Source: Deuterostichococcus epilithicus
Taxonomy: Eukaryota; Chlorophyta; Trebouxiophyceae; Prasiolales; Stichococcaceae
Reading direction: 5' to 3'
DNA length: 64,000 nt
Assembly: GCA_033439295.1 (NCBI GenBank)
Contig: JAVTLE010000005.1
Span: 2,034,501 to 2,098,500, forward strand
The position numbers were made by a program, and so were the translations under genes. This document shows, piece by piece, positions 48,284 to 58,172 of this stretch (position 1 is its first letter; each line of letters begins with the position of its first letter). The notes beneath the pieces were generated by a model. The model did no database searches. It was not told the origin of the DNA and worked only from the letters and a program-made list of their open reading frames with translations.

Positions 48284-49299
48284 CTATTGGCTGCCCTCCT
48301 CTTCGGAGTCCTTGGTGCCAAATATCTTCTTCAAAAATCCCGGCGTATTCTGCAGCAAACATGAGTGCAGTGGAGTCAAGAGTCAGGCACCTGTTTATAG
48401 TACATAGGCAGTGCAGCTCAAGAATACATATTGATGACTGTCCAGTTGCACGCATGTTATGCAACATCTTTGCAGGTTTTATGAACGATTGCTAGCATCT
48501 TAAAAACCGTACTTGCTTGCCAGAGCGTGTTTTGCCAGGTATAAGCTGCGAAGGAACACGCGACATCTCAGCAGTCTGCAAGGTCATTTTGACTACATGA
48601 AATGCAGGTGAGCACGCACACCAACTGTAGAAAGTGGCGGTCTTACCCTGAGGCCACTGCAGTCGCCAACGCCGTCCTCCGCCTGTCGATAGCAGTACTT
48701 CTCCGCCAACTCCTTCTTGTAGCGGTCACGGTTCTGCTCTGATCGCTGCAGCAGCGATTTGACCAGCTCCGTGCCCTCCAGGCGAATGTCTTCCTGCAGC
48801 ACCATTCAGCGTGATCGGAACAGATGGCAACAAGGAAAATAGCATGCAGTTTGCACACAAGACTTGCGCTTGCCTCGGTCTTTTCCAGCGTTCCGATGAG
48901 CGCGTCGACAGGGCCCTCGTCTGCGTGGGCTGGCTGCTGGCCTGCTCTCGAAGTGTGCCACACCAGCCATCAGAGGAGGCGCATGCGCAACGTTGGCTTG
49001 GGTTGGCGACCTCTCGAATACATTATGCAGCATGGCAGCATGAACTGCGGCTGAGTCGCAGCACCAATGTGCAAAGCGATAGATGGGTGTGATTTCAGTG
49101 CCGCCATGCAGGCTATCTCCGTTTCTGAGGTAGCCGCACCGCCGAGAAGCAAAGCTCCGGCTCCAAATGATGTGAGGATAGCACGCCTGCGCGTGAGCGC
49201 GCCATTCGAGACTGCCCTCAGTTCCCCTGCCTGCATCCTCACATGCTGGCAGGGCCGCTGCGCCGCGCAAAATGGTCGCATCTGACACGAAGCCATCAT
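48284..49299 (-). CDS. Small twin-arginine thylakoid protein, family unknown
   Basis: Exons 49299-49140, 48920-48874, 48793-48647 and 48349-48284 sum exactly to 139 residues. The start is the first of two consecutive ATGs (MMASCQMRPFCAAQ). The transit peptide is followed by a textbook twin-arginine signal (TRRRAILTSFGAGALLLG), so the mature chain should reach the thylakoid lumen. That chain is about 85 residues: DEGPVDALIGTLEKTEEDIR, ELVKSLLQRSEQNRDRYKKE, KYCYRQAEDGVGDCSGLR, and a Lys-rich then acidic tail (FLKKIFGTKDSEEEG). Two Cys in KYC..GDC could form a disulphide. It is mostly helical and charged. I do not recognise the family, though the core looks like plant plastid proteins of unknown function. 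The second intron is GC-AG (48873-48872). Confidence 0.78.
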
Positions 49300-49656
49300 C
49301 GTGGTAGCCGCTGCTGACGAGCGTGACGAAATTACAGCGCGCTGCTGGCACAGAGAGCGATGCAGATGTGTGAAAACGTCGGAACGCCCAGAAATCTTGC
49401 ACTGCGCTGATGTCTGGAGCCGTGCACCTGCTGTGCGCCCGGTGTGCGCCAGCTGGCAAGAGGGGACTGCCTGCGAAGCTTCGCGATTCCCCAGCATGAA
49501 GCAAGCTTCGCAGACAAGCATTTGACAGCACTTGTAGCGTTGTCGGCTGCATTCATACTAAACATAGATCATTCGAGTAGAGGCTGGCAGTGCCGTTCCC
49601 GCCTGCCGCGCCATCTGTCGCTCACGTTGCAACGCATTGGGCCGCTAAATTCGTTG
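49300..49656. promoter_or_regulatory. Shared upstream region of divergent genes
   Basis: A 357-base gap between the starts of the twin-arginine protein and the ZNF598-like fusion. Nothing specific was recognised. Confidence 0.35.
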
Positions 49657-52348
49657 ATGGCGTCCGGCGCCCTCGTCGGCAGCGGTAATCGCTTCAATAG
49701 TGCCGGTGCGTCGTTATCGCAGCAGCAACATGGCGCCGGGCGTAACCAGCTGCCGCATTCGGCATCCTCCGTGGCCCAGATAGAGGCCTGGGCGTGGGAG
49801 CGGTCGGGGGGAGCACACGAGAACAGTCCACAGGTGGATACACGTGCCAACGGCAGCTCCAGGTCCGAAAGGCCTCGGCGGACGCAGCAGCATCGCCAAC
49901 CTCGCGAGGCAGCCGGCTCAGCGGAGAACAGCTCGGCCGCTGATGACACGGCCGACACGGCGGCAGACCGTGGCAACGGCGGCGCCGCCGACCGGGGAGC
50001 GCCAGGGCGCGTGCAGTTCGCGGAGCCACTGGAGGCTCGCAACCGTGTGCGGTTTGTGGCGCAGCCGCATCACCATGGCGACTTGCACCAGCAGTTTCAC
50101 CCGTCCGGGCAGCTGCTGCAGGCGCGGAGCCAGCATCAGCAGGGACAGCACCCGCAGGACCAGCAGCAGCCTAGTGGTGGCCTACAGCAGCAGCTGCAGC
50201 AGGCGCAGCGCATGTACAGGCAGCGGCAGCAGCGGCTGCAGGGAGGCCTGCTGCCGGCGCAGCGGCCGGCGCTTTCTGCCGCTGCCCCGGAATTCCATCC
50301 TGGCGACGCGTCGGCAGGCGGTGCGGGAGGCGCAGTGGCAGCTGGGAGCGCCGCTACCAGCGGCAGCAGTGGCGGCCTAGAGGCTGAAGCATGCGTCATC
50401 TGCTGCGAGCCTGCTGAGGTGACTGCATATGAGGTTGAGCATGCTGGAAGCGCGCGGCCTGCCTGCTTGATCAGTTGCTGTCGCAAATGAGCTCTAATGC
50501 CTGTTTTCTCATCATTCTGGCGGTGGCGACCCTGCAGGCGGTCGCAGTGGGCAGCTGCCATCATGCAGATGCGCCCATCTGTGCGCGCTGCTGCCTGCGC
50601 CAGCGGCTGTGCTACCAGGTCAACAAATGCCCGCTGTGCAATGCTGCACAGGACGAGGTGGGTCGTGTTCAACGCGTGCTTCAGGATCGTCGTGATCTCA
50701 GTTGGCCTCAGCGTCTGCTGTGAAAAGGTGATGTGCTGATTCACGGCTGCCAAATTGCAGCTGATGCACCAGTGATGCGTCCGCTACCTGCTCGTGCTCC
50801 AGGTGGTAATTGGGCGGTGTCGGTTGGGCACGCCCAGCTTTGCAGAGTACGAGGACCGCCGGCACTCGCTGTGGCAACAGCCCAAGTGGGCACGAGGCGT
50901 GCTGGTGAGCGCCGTTGAGCTTCCAGTTGCAGCGACACATCCTGCCCGCAGTGTGAATCACCAGTGGGGTGTCGACCGCCGCACTGATGGCGCAACACCC
51001 AGCGACACTCCCCGCCCCTGAAACTTCCATGTGGCGCAAGGAGCCACTGAACCTCCACCCGTCACTGGCCGCCTTGCACGAGTCCGGCGAAATGCAATTT
51101 CGCTGTCGCACTCCCCCAGGTGGACGACGCGGAGCCGGCGCCGGGTATGCGCCGGCCACCGCTGCATGTGGAGCTGCAGCGCATGACGGGGTGCGCCTGC
51201 CCGGCGTGTGACGCCGCTGGCCAGGCCAAACCGTTTCCCTCCACCAAGGAGCTGCGGACGCACGTGGAGCGCGTGCACCGCAAGCAGCTCTGCGTCGTCT
51301 GCACGCACGTGAGGAGTCCGACTCAACATCGACCCCTTGTGATTCCTCGTGCCCCTGCTGGTGCCCCGTGACTGCCATGTTGCATCCGCCTCCAACGTCC
51401 GACCTCGAAGAACGTGCGACAGTCTCTCGCAGCTGCCGATATCCCATTCCTGGTTCTGTCATTTGTGCACTCGTCTCCGAGATGAAAAGCATGTGGTGAA
51501 GGCGGCAGGGACGCAGCATATTGACGCAGCCGGCGCCGGTGCACCCCGCAGGCGCGGCGCAACTTCCCCTCAGAGCTGCCACTGTACTCGGGCGCGGAGC
51601 TGGCGGGCCACATGGAGGGCCATCCACGCTGCAAGTTCTGCAAGCAGCACTACTACGGCGCCGACGAGCTGTTTGCGCACATGCGGGCGCGGCACTTTTC
51701 TTGCCAGGTATGCCAGCGGCACACGGGCGCCTTCCACTACTTCCGCGACGCTGCCGGCCTCATCGACCACCTCAGGTGAATGCCCGAGTGTTCTGCGGTG
51801 TCTGCGACCCTGAAGCTTACTCCTGCCTGTGTGACTCGTCGGTTTCCCACATTCCATGCTGCTGGCGCCGCCTGCCTTTCGCTACTCACTGCCCGCAAGC
51901 ATGTCTTCCCTGTCGAGTATTGCTGTCGGGGCTGTGGCAGACTGGCATGCGAGCAGTTGGTTGCATAACATATCAGCAGATCTGCAGCATACAGAGCACG
52001 CTCGTCTGCACTTGACAACTGTGTCTGCTCCCGGCTCAGGTTGCTGATGCGACCCTGCTGCCAGCCCAGTGTCTGTTCGATCAGTGGGCAGCGGCTGATC
52101 AACAGCCTTGCGGCTTGCGCTGCAGGGCGGACCACTTCCTGTGCGAGGAGGACGACTGCCAGAACGCGTTCATGGCGTATGCCACGGATGTGGAGCTGGC
52201 GCAGCACCGCCGGGAGCGCCACAGCCGCGTGATGCCGCGCTTCAACCGGGACCAGGCGCGCCGCGTGGACATCGACTTTGGCTTTGGGGGGCGCGGCCGC
52301 GGGCCCCCGGCACCGGGGGCGGCGGCGGAGGCCCTGCGGCAGCAGCAC

Positions 52349-52383
<35 letters not shown>

Positions 52384-55381
52384 GGCGGCAGCCACTGACC
52401 AGCCGCCGCGCCCGTCGCGGTCAGGTGCGCCGACAATGGTTTGCACTCGAACATCAGGCCGCCTGCTCCCGCTGCCACCTGACGCTGAGACTGGCAAGGG
52501 CTTGGCCGTGCAAAGTGGCCAACCGACCTCCTGCTGAAACGCAGTGTGCGCCTCCAAGGCATTCACCGAGCATCACGCCTCGTGTATGCGCATGGAGCTG
52601 CGTCATTCTCCGTGTGCAGGTTTCGCCCTCATTGATGATGACGTGGGCATGGCAGAGGGTGCCTTCCCGGACCTGCCGCTCGGCCAGCAGCCGGCGCAGG
52701 CAGCGGCGCTGTCGCACTGGGAGGCACAGCGCCTGGCCGCCCAGGCCGCTCGGGTGAGAAAGCACACAGCTTTCGTGGTGGAATGCTGCGCTCGCTCAAT
52801 GAGATGCGCGCAAGTGCATGTAGGGCTGGATGGTCAATGGGCCGCAGGGCAACCAGCGGGCAGATCGAGGCAGGGTCGTGAGATGCGCTGCTGCCGAGCC
52901 TGTGACCTATCTGGTACACCTGAAATGCTTGTTGTGACAGGCCGAGCAGTCGTTTCCCAGCCTGGGCGGCAGGGACAGCCACGGCGGCGCGGCGCCCGCA
53001 GCCGCGGATCAGCGGCCAGGCGCACGCTTTGGCTCACGCAGCGCGACGCAGCCGGGCTCCGGCGGTGGCGGCGCGCAGCGGGCGCCCACCCAGGAGCAGA
53101 TGCTAGCCCGCCAGTTCTTCCCGGACGAGTTCGAGGACGAGGCGGGGGCGGCGCCGCCGCCCGGGGGCCTTTTGCCGGCGCCCGCGCCGGCGGCGCCGCG
53201 CCAGTCCGCTGCGAGCGCCCGCGCTCAGGTCAAGCCGCTGGTGCGGCAGACGGTCAAGTGCCCCTGCGGCCGCCGGTCCTCGCACCAGGTGGTGGAGCAG
53301 GGCTCGACGGCGCCGCCGCTGGGCTGCGACGCCGCCTGCGAACGGGAGCGGCGCCGCAGCCGCCTCGCCGATGCCTTTGGTGTGGACGACCCGCAGGCAT
53401 ACACCGCCGTGCATGATCGCAACAGGTGAAGCATCTTTTTGGAGTTGAGTCTGTCTTCTGTGCAAGCACTTGTCCGAGCGGTCTTCGCCAGGCTTGCATA
53501 CACAAGCACAGTGCGACTGTGCATGGGGCTGAGTCTGGCCTGCTGTCGCTCAAGGCGCGGTTGCTTGCTGTGCAGCCCCGCCGGCACCATGATGTGCTGT
53601 GGACGCTGACACTGCATCACCCTGGCCTGCCCGCGCAGGGTCCCGCTATACGGGCACAGCCTGCTGCTGGCTGCGCGCCGTCACCCCAATTTCCTGACGG
53701 GCGTGGAGCGCCACCTGGCAGCCTTCCTGGCGGAGCCCGCAGCCAAGCGCTACTCGCTGCCGCCCATGCCGCGCGAGGTGCCGTCCTTGCCCTGGTGCTG
53801 AATGCGGGCTCCTGCCTGCACCGGCAGCACCCGCGGCCCTAACCGGCGGCAGCCAGGCCGGTGTTCGTGTGCAGCCACGATGCACTGTGCTGGCATGAGC
53901 AAAGCTGGTCTGGTAGGTCAAACAGCATGCAAGTAGAGTACTCACATTCTTTGAATAAGCTCACAAACATGGTTGTGGCGCCTGCAGGAGCGGAAGTTGG
54001 CGCACGAGCTGGCAGAGCACTACGGGCTGACGACGCAGTCGCTGGGGCAGGAGCCGCAGCGGCACATCGAGCTGTTCAAGACGCCGCGCAGCTCCATCCC
54101 CGGCAGGCGGGCTTGACCGCAAACCTCCCTGCAACCCAGCAGCCAGCAAATCTGTTGCCCGGCATTGCACTGGCACCTCATGCTGCGACCAGAAATCAGC
54201 AGGCTCAGCAGAGAGCTTGATGTCCCCACCCCGTCTCCCAGCTTTGCACCGTCACGTCAGTGATGTAGCAAGCTGTGTCTCCATTGCCATAGGCTGCTGT
54301 TTGGTGTCCGGCCCGTCACACATGTGTGACGCCAATGCTGGGTCAGGTGCTGTCCTCACCATGTGTGTGCGCCACCGCTGAGTTGTGTGACACGTGATGT
54401 GCAGGCTGCTGTCCGAGGCGATCAGCGCACTCAATAGCGAGCAGCTGGGGCAGATGGAGCGGGAGGCGGCCGGCTACCCGCTGCGCCTGCTGGATGTCCA
54501 ACGCGGCTGCGATGTTGGCGCCTACCTCTCCCGCTGGGCCAGCGACTTCACGGTGCGCCCTTCCACCGGACGCACAGCCTGAGCATGGTCACGGTCCCTC
54601 ATGCATGGGGCGATCATACTCCCTCACGGTGCCATGGTGGCCACTTCGGCTGGAAACCTCTGCGGAGATGCGCCTGTCAGGGAGTGGTCAACTGGACAGG
54701 CAAGTATGTTGAGCCTGCTGCGTGCGGGGCCCTGAGGCATCATGAATGCTGAACAACCGCCAAGGCTCACCCGCAGGTGCACCCCCAGCCGGCTGCGGGC
54801 GCGTGCATCGTACGCTTCACCAGCGCCGCGGCGCTGCAAGAGGCACTGCAGCAGCTGGGCGGCGGCGTGCGCGGCAAGTTCCGTGTGGACCCCGCCGCCA
54901 CCCCCGCCTACAAAAGCCTTTTTCAGAGGGCACCAGCTCCAGCGGCAGCGGCGACGGGGGCATCAGGTGAATCTTGCAGATTGCAGGTTGTTGCTCTTTC
55001 TTGTCTTCTCAGATGCCACTTACGCAGCAGGTTCCACTCGAATGTCGCCATGCCGCAGGATCTCTCTTGCCCCACCTGATGTGTGTTGGCATGCGACATT
55101 GGCAGTGCAGCGCCAGATGTGGTTTGCATGCCTCCTCTCGGCCACCTCTTTCGCGGGTTGCTGACCGCTGCCATTGTGCAGCAGGCACCAGGCCTGACGC
55201 CTCTGGCAGTGCATCCAGCCACGGCCCAGCGGCGATGCAGACCGCGGCCACGCCAGCTGCGCAGACCAGGCCAGCGGTGGCTCCGGTGCCGGCACAGCCG
55301 GCAATGCCCAACAAGCGGCGCCCGCCGTACCAGCCGCCCATGCAGCGGGTCGCGGCGCCAGGCGACCCGTGGGATGACTGA
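49657..55381 (+). CDS. ZNF598/Hel2-like RING-C2H2 protein fused to an NFX1-type R3H module
   Basis: Thirteen exons: 49657-50418, 50538-50657, 50803-50904, 51120-51308, 51552-51775, 52126-52424, 52620-52753, 52941-53425, 53639-53777, 53988-54106, 54405-54552, 54777-54966, 55185-55381. They sum to 1,035 residues. A Gln/Gly-rich leader precedes a RING finger (ACVICCEPAE, HADAPICARCC, CPLC; residues ~245-292). C2H2 fingers then match ZNF598/Hel2, the E3 ligase that ubiquitinates collided ribosomes: HVERVHRKQLCVVCTH, CKFCKQHYYGADELFAHM, HFSCQVC and HFLCEEDDCQNAFMAYATD. A polyQ tract follows. The C-terminal third has a Cys motif (KCPCGRRS..GCDAACERERRRSRLADA) and R3H domain (PPMPREERKLAHELAEHYGL, EPQRHIELFKTPRS), as in NFX1 proteins. 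An RRM-like segment (ACIVRFTSAAALQEALQ) and tail PGDPWDD end it. Intron 10 is GC-AG. Confidence 0.85.
52352..52381 (+). repeat. CAG microsatellite (polyQ in the ZNF598-like protein)
   Basis: Ten uninterrupted CAG triplets within exon 52126-52424 encode a glutamine run between the C2H2 fingers and the R3H part. Confidence 0.9.
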
Positions 55382-55889
55382 CAGCATTCCAGCTGAAGCG
55401 TGGTGAATGCAGGGTTCCATATGCAAAGGATCGACTAACTGCAGGTGCAGGTTCCAGAGACGAGTTTTGTGCAGAGCTTGCTCTAGTGCTTGTGCGGCTA
55501 GCAAGGATGTGTGTGGACCGGATGTTGTGCTCCGTGTGCCAAATTTTCAGTTACTTAGTGAAGGCAGGCTGGTGTGAGGAATGGCTCTGTCATGCGACCG
55601 CTCGTCCCGTCGGATCACGCGTTTGTGCTCAACCCGTACAACAGTACACCAGTTTGCCCATATCAGCCCAACACCAATGGGTCCTCAGAGGGACACCAGC
55701 AGCAAAGTTGCTGAAAAGTTGAAACTTCAGTGATTCTGGCGGTTGAAGCGATTTTGATCAACTCAGCAGCCTGCTGGCGGTACCCAATCCCCATTGCAGT
55801 TGAGTGTACTCGACTTCTGCGTGCCTGCCTCCGCAGAGCGCCTTGCCAAGCTGTCTAATACCCAACGTTGATCAAAGCCCCTATCAGAC
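55382..55889. other. Tandem intergenic region
   Basis: A 508-base gap between two plus-strand genes. It should hold the 3' region of the first and the promoter of the second. No feature stands out. Confidence 0.35.
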
Positions 55890-57255
55890 ATGGTCTTTTG
55901 CAGCCGCATCGCCATTGCCTTGATACTGTGCTTGTTACATTTCGGGGCGGCAGCGCGCAGTCTCGACAGAAATTCTGCTCTGATTGGCTACACGGAGGAA
56001 ACTTCGGAGCGCATCGTGATCAAGACAGCGTACGGCGAGGTGAACAGGCCTGAGCTGCAGTTCGTTCATGCCCTCGTTGTGGCAACTGCCATGCGGATCA
56101 GGACCCTGCCGGTGCAGCCGTCTTCTGTAAAGAATTTTTGGCTGCAAAAACCCCACTTGCTTCAACCATATCTAGATCCGCATCCGGGCCTACCACGACG
56201 AGGCCCCACTCGCCGCAAAGCTCGTGACAGACCTGGCAAAGCGTGGCGTGGCGCCGAGCTCGAACTTCTACCGGCACGAGCACGCAGCTCAGGCAAGCTG
56301 CAAGAACCTGCATATCGTGCCGTTGTGCACCTCATCATCATGCTGAATCCGACACCTCGATGTGTGTGGTCGCGCATGATTGCCATACAGTATGCTGCGC
56401 CACCGCGCTCGAGTGCATTCCACCCGCTCGCGCTTTGGGGACGCTCTCCATCATTGCGAGGACAGTATTATGCTGCGCCACCGCAGGGCTGGGGCGTCAA
56501 TGGCTTTTGGGGGCCGCCATACGGGCTCTTGCAAGGCAGTCTGGGTGACATTGATGCTGTGCCGCCCTTTGAAAATGGCATCGACATCAAGTGAGTAGTA
56601 TAAACACGAACGAGTGTTGCAGCTGACACTGTGGCCCAGGTGTGGGCACTACATGCAGATGATCATCCTGATTTTGCGCGCACTTGCCAATGCAGGAAGG
56701 GCCAGGTTGCATTCATTCCCAATTGCAAGGTGAGAAACAAACAGCGCTGGTGTATGGTTAGCAGCGCTTCAACACATGATCTGCCGATCGAGTGGGAACT
56801 ATTTTCAGCAAATTTGGACGAGACGATGCATCACCTTTGTTTCATGTCTCAACCCTAAACAGTTCTGAGTGATTTCGTTACTCTTACTCTCTGCAGGAGT
56901 TCTTTATTGCAACTGTGCCACACCCCGAGTGGAATCGCGGACATGCTGTCTGGGGAGAGGTGAGCCTTTCACGACTCCACTACAGGCTGCGCTCGCATGC
57001 CTGCCTGCGCCACAATAGTAATTCGCCCTGATGTCACACCTGGCGTCACACAGACCGCATGCCGCCGCACGTACTTGCAGCGGCGGCTTCCAGGTCATGC
57101 GTGCATACTCTTTGTGCTTCCAGGTTGACGACCTTGAAACGGTCGACAAGATCCCGTTCGAGCCGTCTTTCACGCGGACTGATTCGTCCAAGCCACCCAT
57201 CATCACCACGTGGCTAAACAGCAGCCTGCCATTCACCATATCGTGGCAACCATGA
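55890..57255 (+). CDS. Secreted cyclophilin-like protein
   Basis: Exons 55890-56039, 56176-56292, 56487-56590, 56696-56729, 56897-56959 and 57124-57255 sum to 199 residues. The N-terminus MVFCSRIAIALILCLLHFGA is a signal peptide or anchor. The body has a cyclophilin-like order: SERIVIKTAYGEV, AAKLVTDLAKRGVAPSSNFY, NGFWGPPYGLLQGSLGDID, KKGQVAFIPNCKEFFIATVP and HPEWNRGHAVWGEVDDLETV, where cyclophilins have a phenylalanine-rich FFIT block and an HVVFG block. The usual catalytic Arg/Phe set of a peptidyl-prolyl isomerase is not obvious, so activity is doubtful. Intron 2 is GC-AG (56293-56294), and its 3' end carries a short duplication. An AATAAA lies at 57332-57337. Related uncharacterised algal and plant proteins exist as far as I recall. 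Confidence 0.7.
56388..56485 (+). repeat. Direct repeat flanking a 3' splice site
   Basis: ACAGTATGCTGCGCCACCGC (near 56388) recurs at about 56463 with a three-base insertion and ends in the CAG acceptor of exon 56487. Only the second copy is used, because only it leads into the GWGVNGFWG reading frame. Confidence 0.65.
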
Positions 57256-57431
57256 GTTCACAGGGACTTTCAGCACCACGAATTTTAGTGCAAATGTTGG
57301 ACGAACCCGTTTCCACTTTTGCTGCGCTCTGAATAAACTGAAGCCGCACTAACGCTTCACTCACAGTGTATGTGGGTTTAGCATTGCACAGAGCATTGCT
57401 CATCACAGGTGCATCTGGCAGGGTTGAAGTC

Positions 57432-57511
57432 TGTTGAAAGAGGGCTTAAGGAGCCGGACAGCATCTTATGCGCATAGGATGCCGTCCGGCTCATTAAGCC
57501 CTCTTTCAACA
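57432..57511. repeat. 80-bp near-perfect palindrome
   Basis: Two 38-base arms (57432-57469 and 57474-57511) are reverse complements with three mismatched pairs. The four-base centre GCGC is itself palindromic (TATGCGCATA). The left arm begins TGTTGAAAGAGGGCTTAA and the right arm ends TTAAGCCCTCTTTCAACA. As RNA it would form one long hairpin, as DNA a cruciform. Confidence 0.92.
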
Positions 57512-57709
57512 AAGACAACAATGCAGTGCACTCAAGCAAGGCAGCCCAGGCAGCGGTGGCGCTGCGGGAGCGCCAGGTCCAACGCACACGGGTCAAGGTC
57601 CGTCTGGTCGAACCAGTGCTCAAGAGCTCCAAGAGATGTCGGGAATTACCGCCTGCATCAAGGGCGACGCGTCTCGGCGGAATCCTTAATGCACGCCACC
57701 ACCATGGTA

Positions 57710-57756
57710 CCCACCGCCGCCGCCGCCGCAAGGCGGCGCCGCCAGGCGGCGGTGGG
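57710..57756. repeat. GC-rich inverted repeat
   Basis: CCCACCGCCGCC (57710-57721) pairs with GGCGGCGGTGGG (57745-57756), and the loop holds a second GCCGCC/GGCGGC pairing. It may reflect a GCC microsatellite rather than a selected structure. Confidence 0.7.
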
Positions 57757-58172
57757 CACTGGCAAGTCCGTCGTTATATTTCGGGTCCAACAGGATGGGG
57801 AACTGGGACAGCGCACACGCCTAGGTCGCCACATGCACGTTTCTCATGAAGGTGCTACTCTTGGCTGACGTACTTGCAAAACCCTGCCAGAATGGTGAAA
57901 CACTCTGTTAGTCATGGCGTCAAGGACCTCCGAGATGCGTTTGATGCAGTGCGACACTTTGCAGCACTGCCACGACGTCGTACGCACAGCCGAGCTTCAG
58001 TACTCGCATTACCGCGCAATAGCAGCAATTGATATCATGCAGATGACGCGCGTGATGCCCGGCGTGATGTCCGGCCGGCTGCTGATGCCCAGCGCGTGAG
58101 TGCTGGTGCATGCTGCGCCGCCTGGCGTGGCTGCTGACTTCGTCTGCCACATGCGCTGACGATTTAAGCATC

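Larger units (their letters stand above)
57256..58172. other. Gene-poor gap with palindromes
   Basis: About 920 bases between the cyclophilin-like stop and the ferritin start. It contains the 80-bp palindrome and the GC-rich inverted repeat listed separately. Open frames exist on both strands (for example 57526-57849) but show no domain or splice logic, and one runs through the palindrome. The last part is ferritin promoter and leader. Confidence 0.45.

Noticed and set aside
57434-57868. A 144-codon plus-strand frame as a gene
   Set aside because: It runs through one arm of the palindrome, is Arg/Gln-rich without any domain, and has no support from splice or family pattern.
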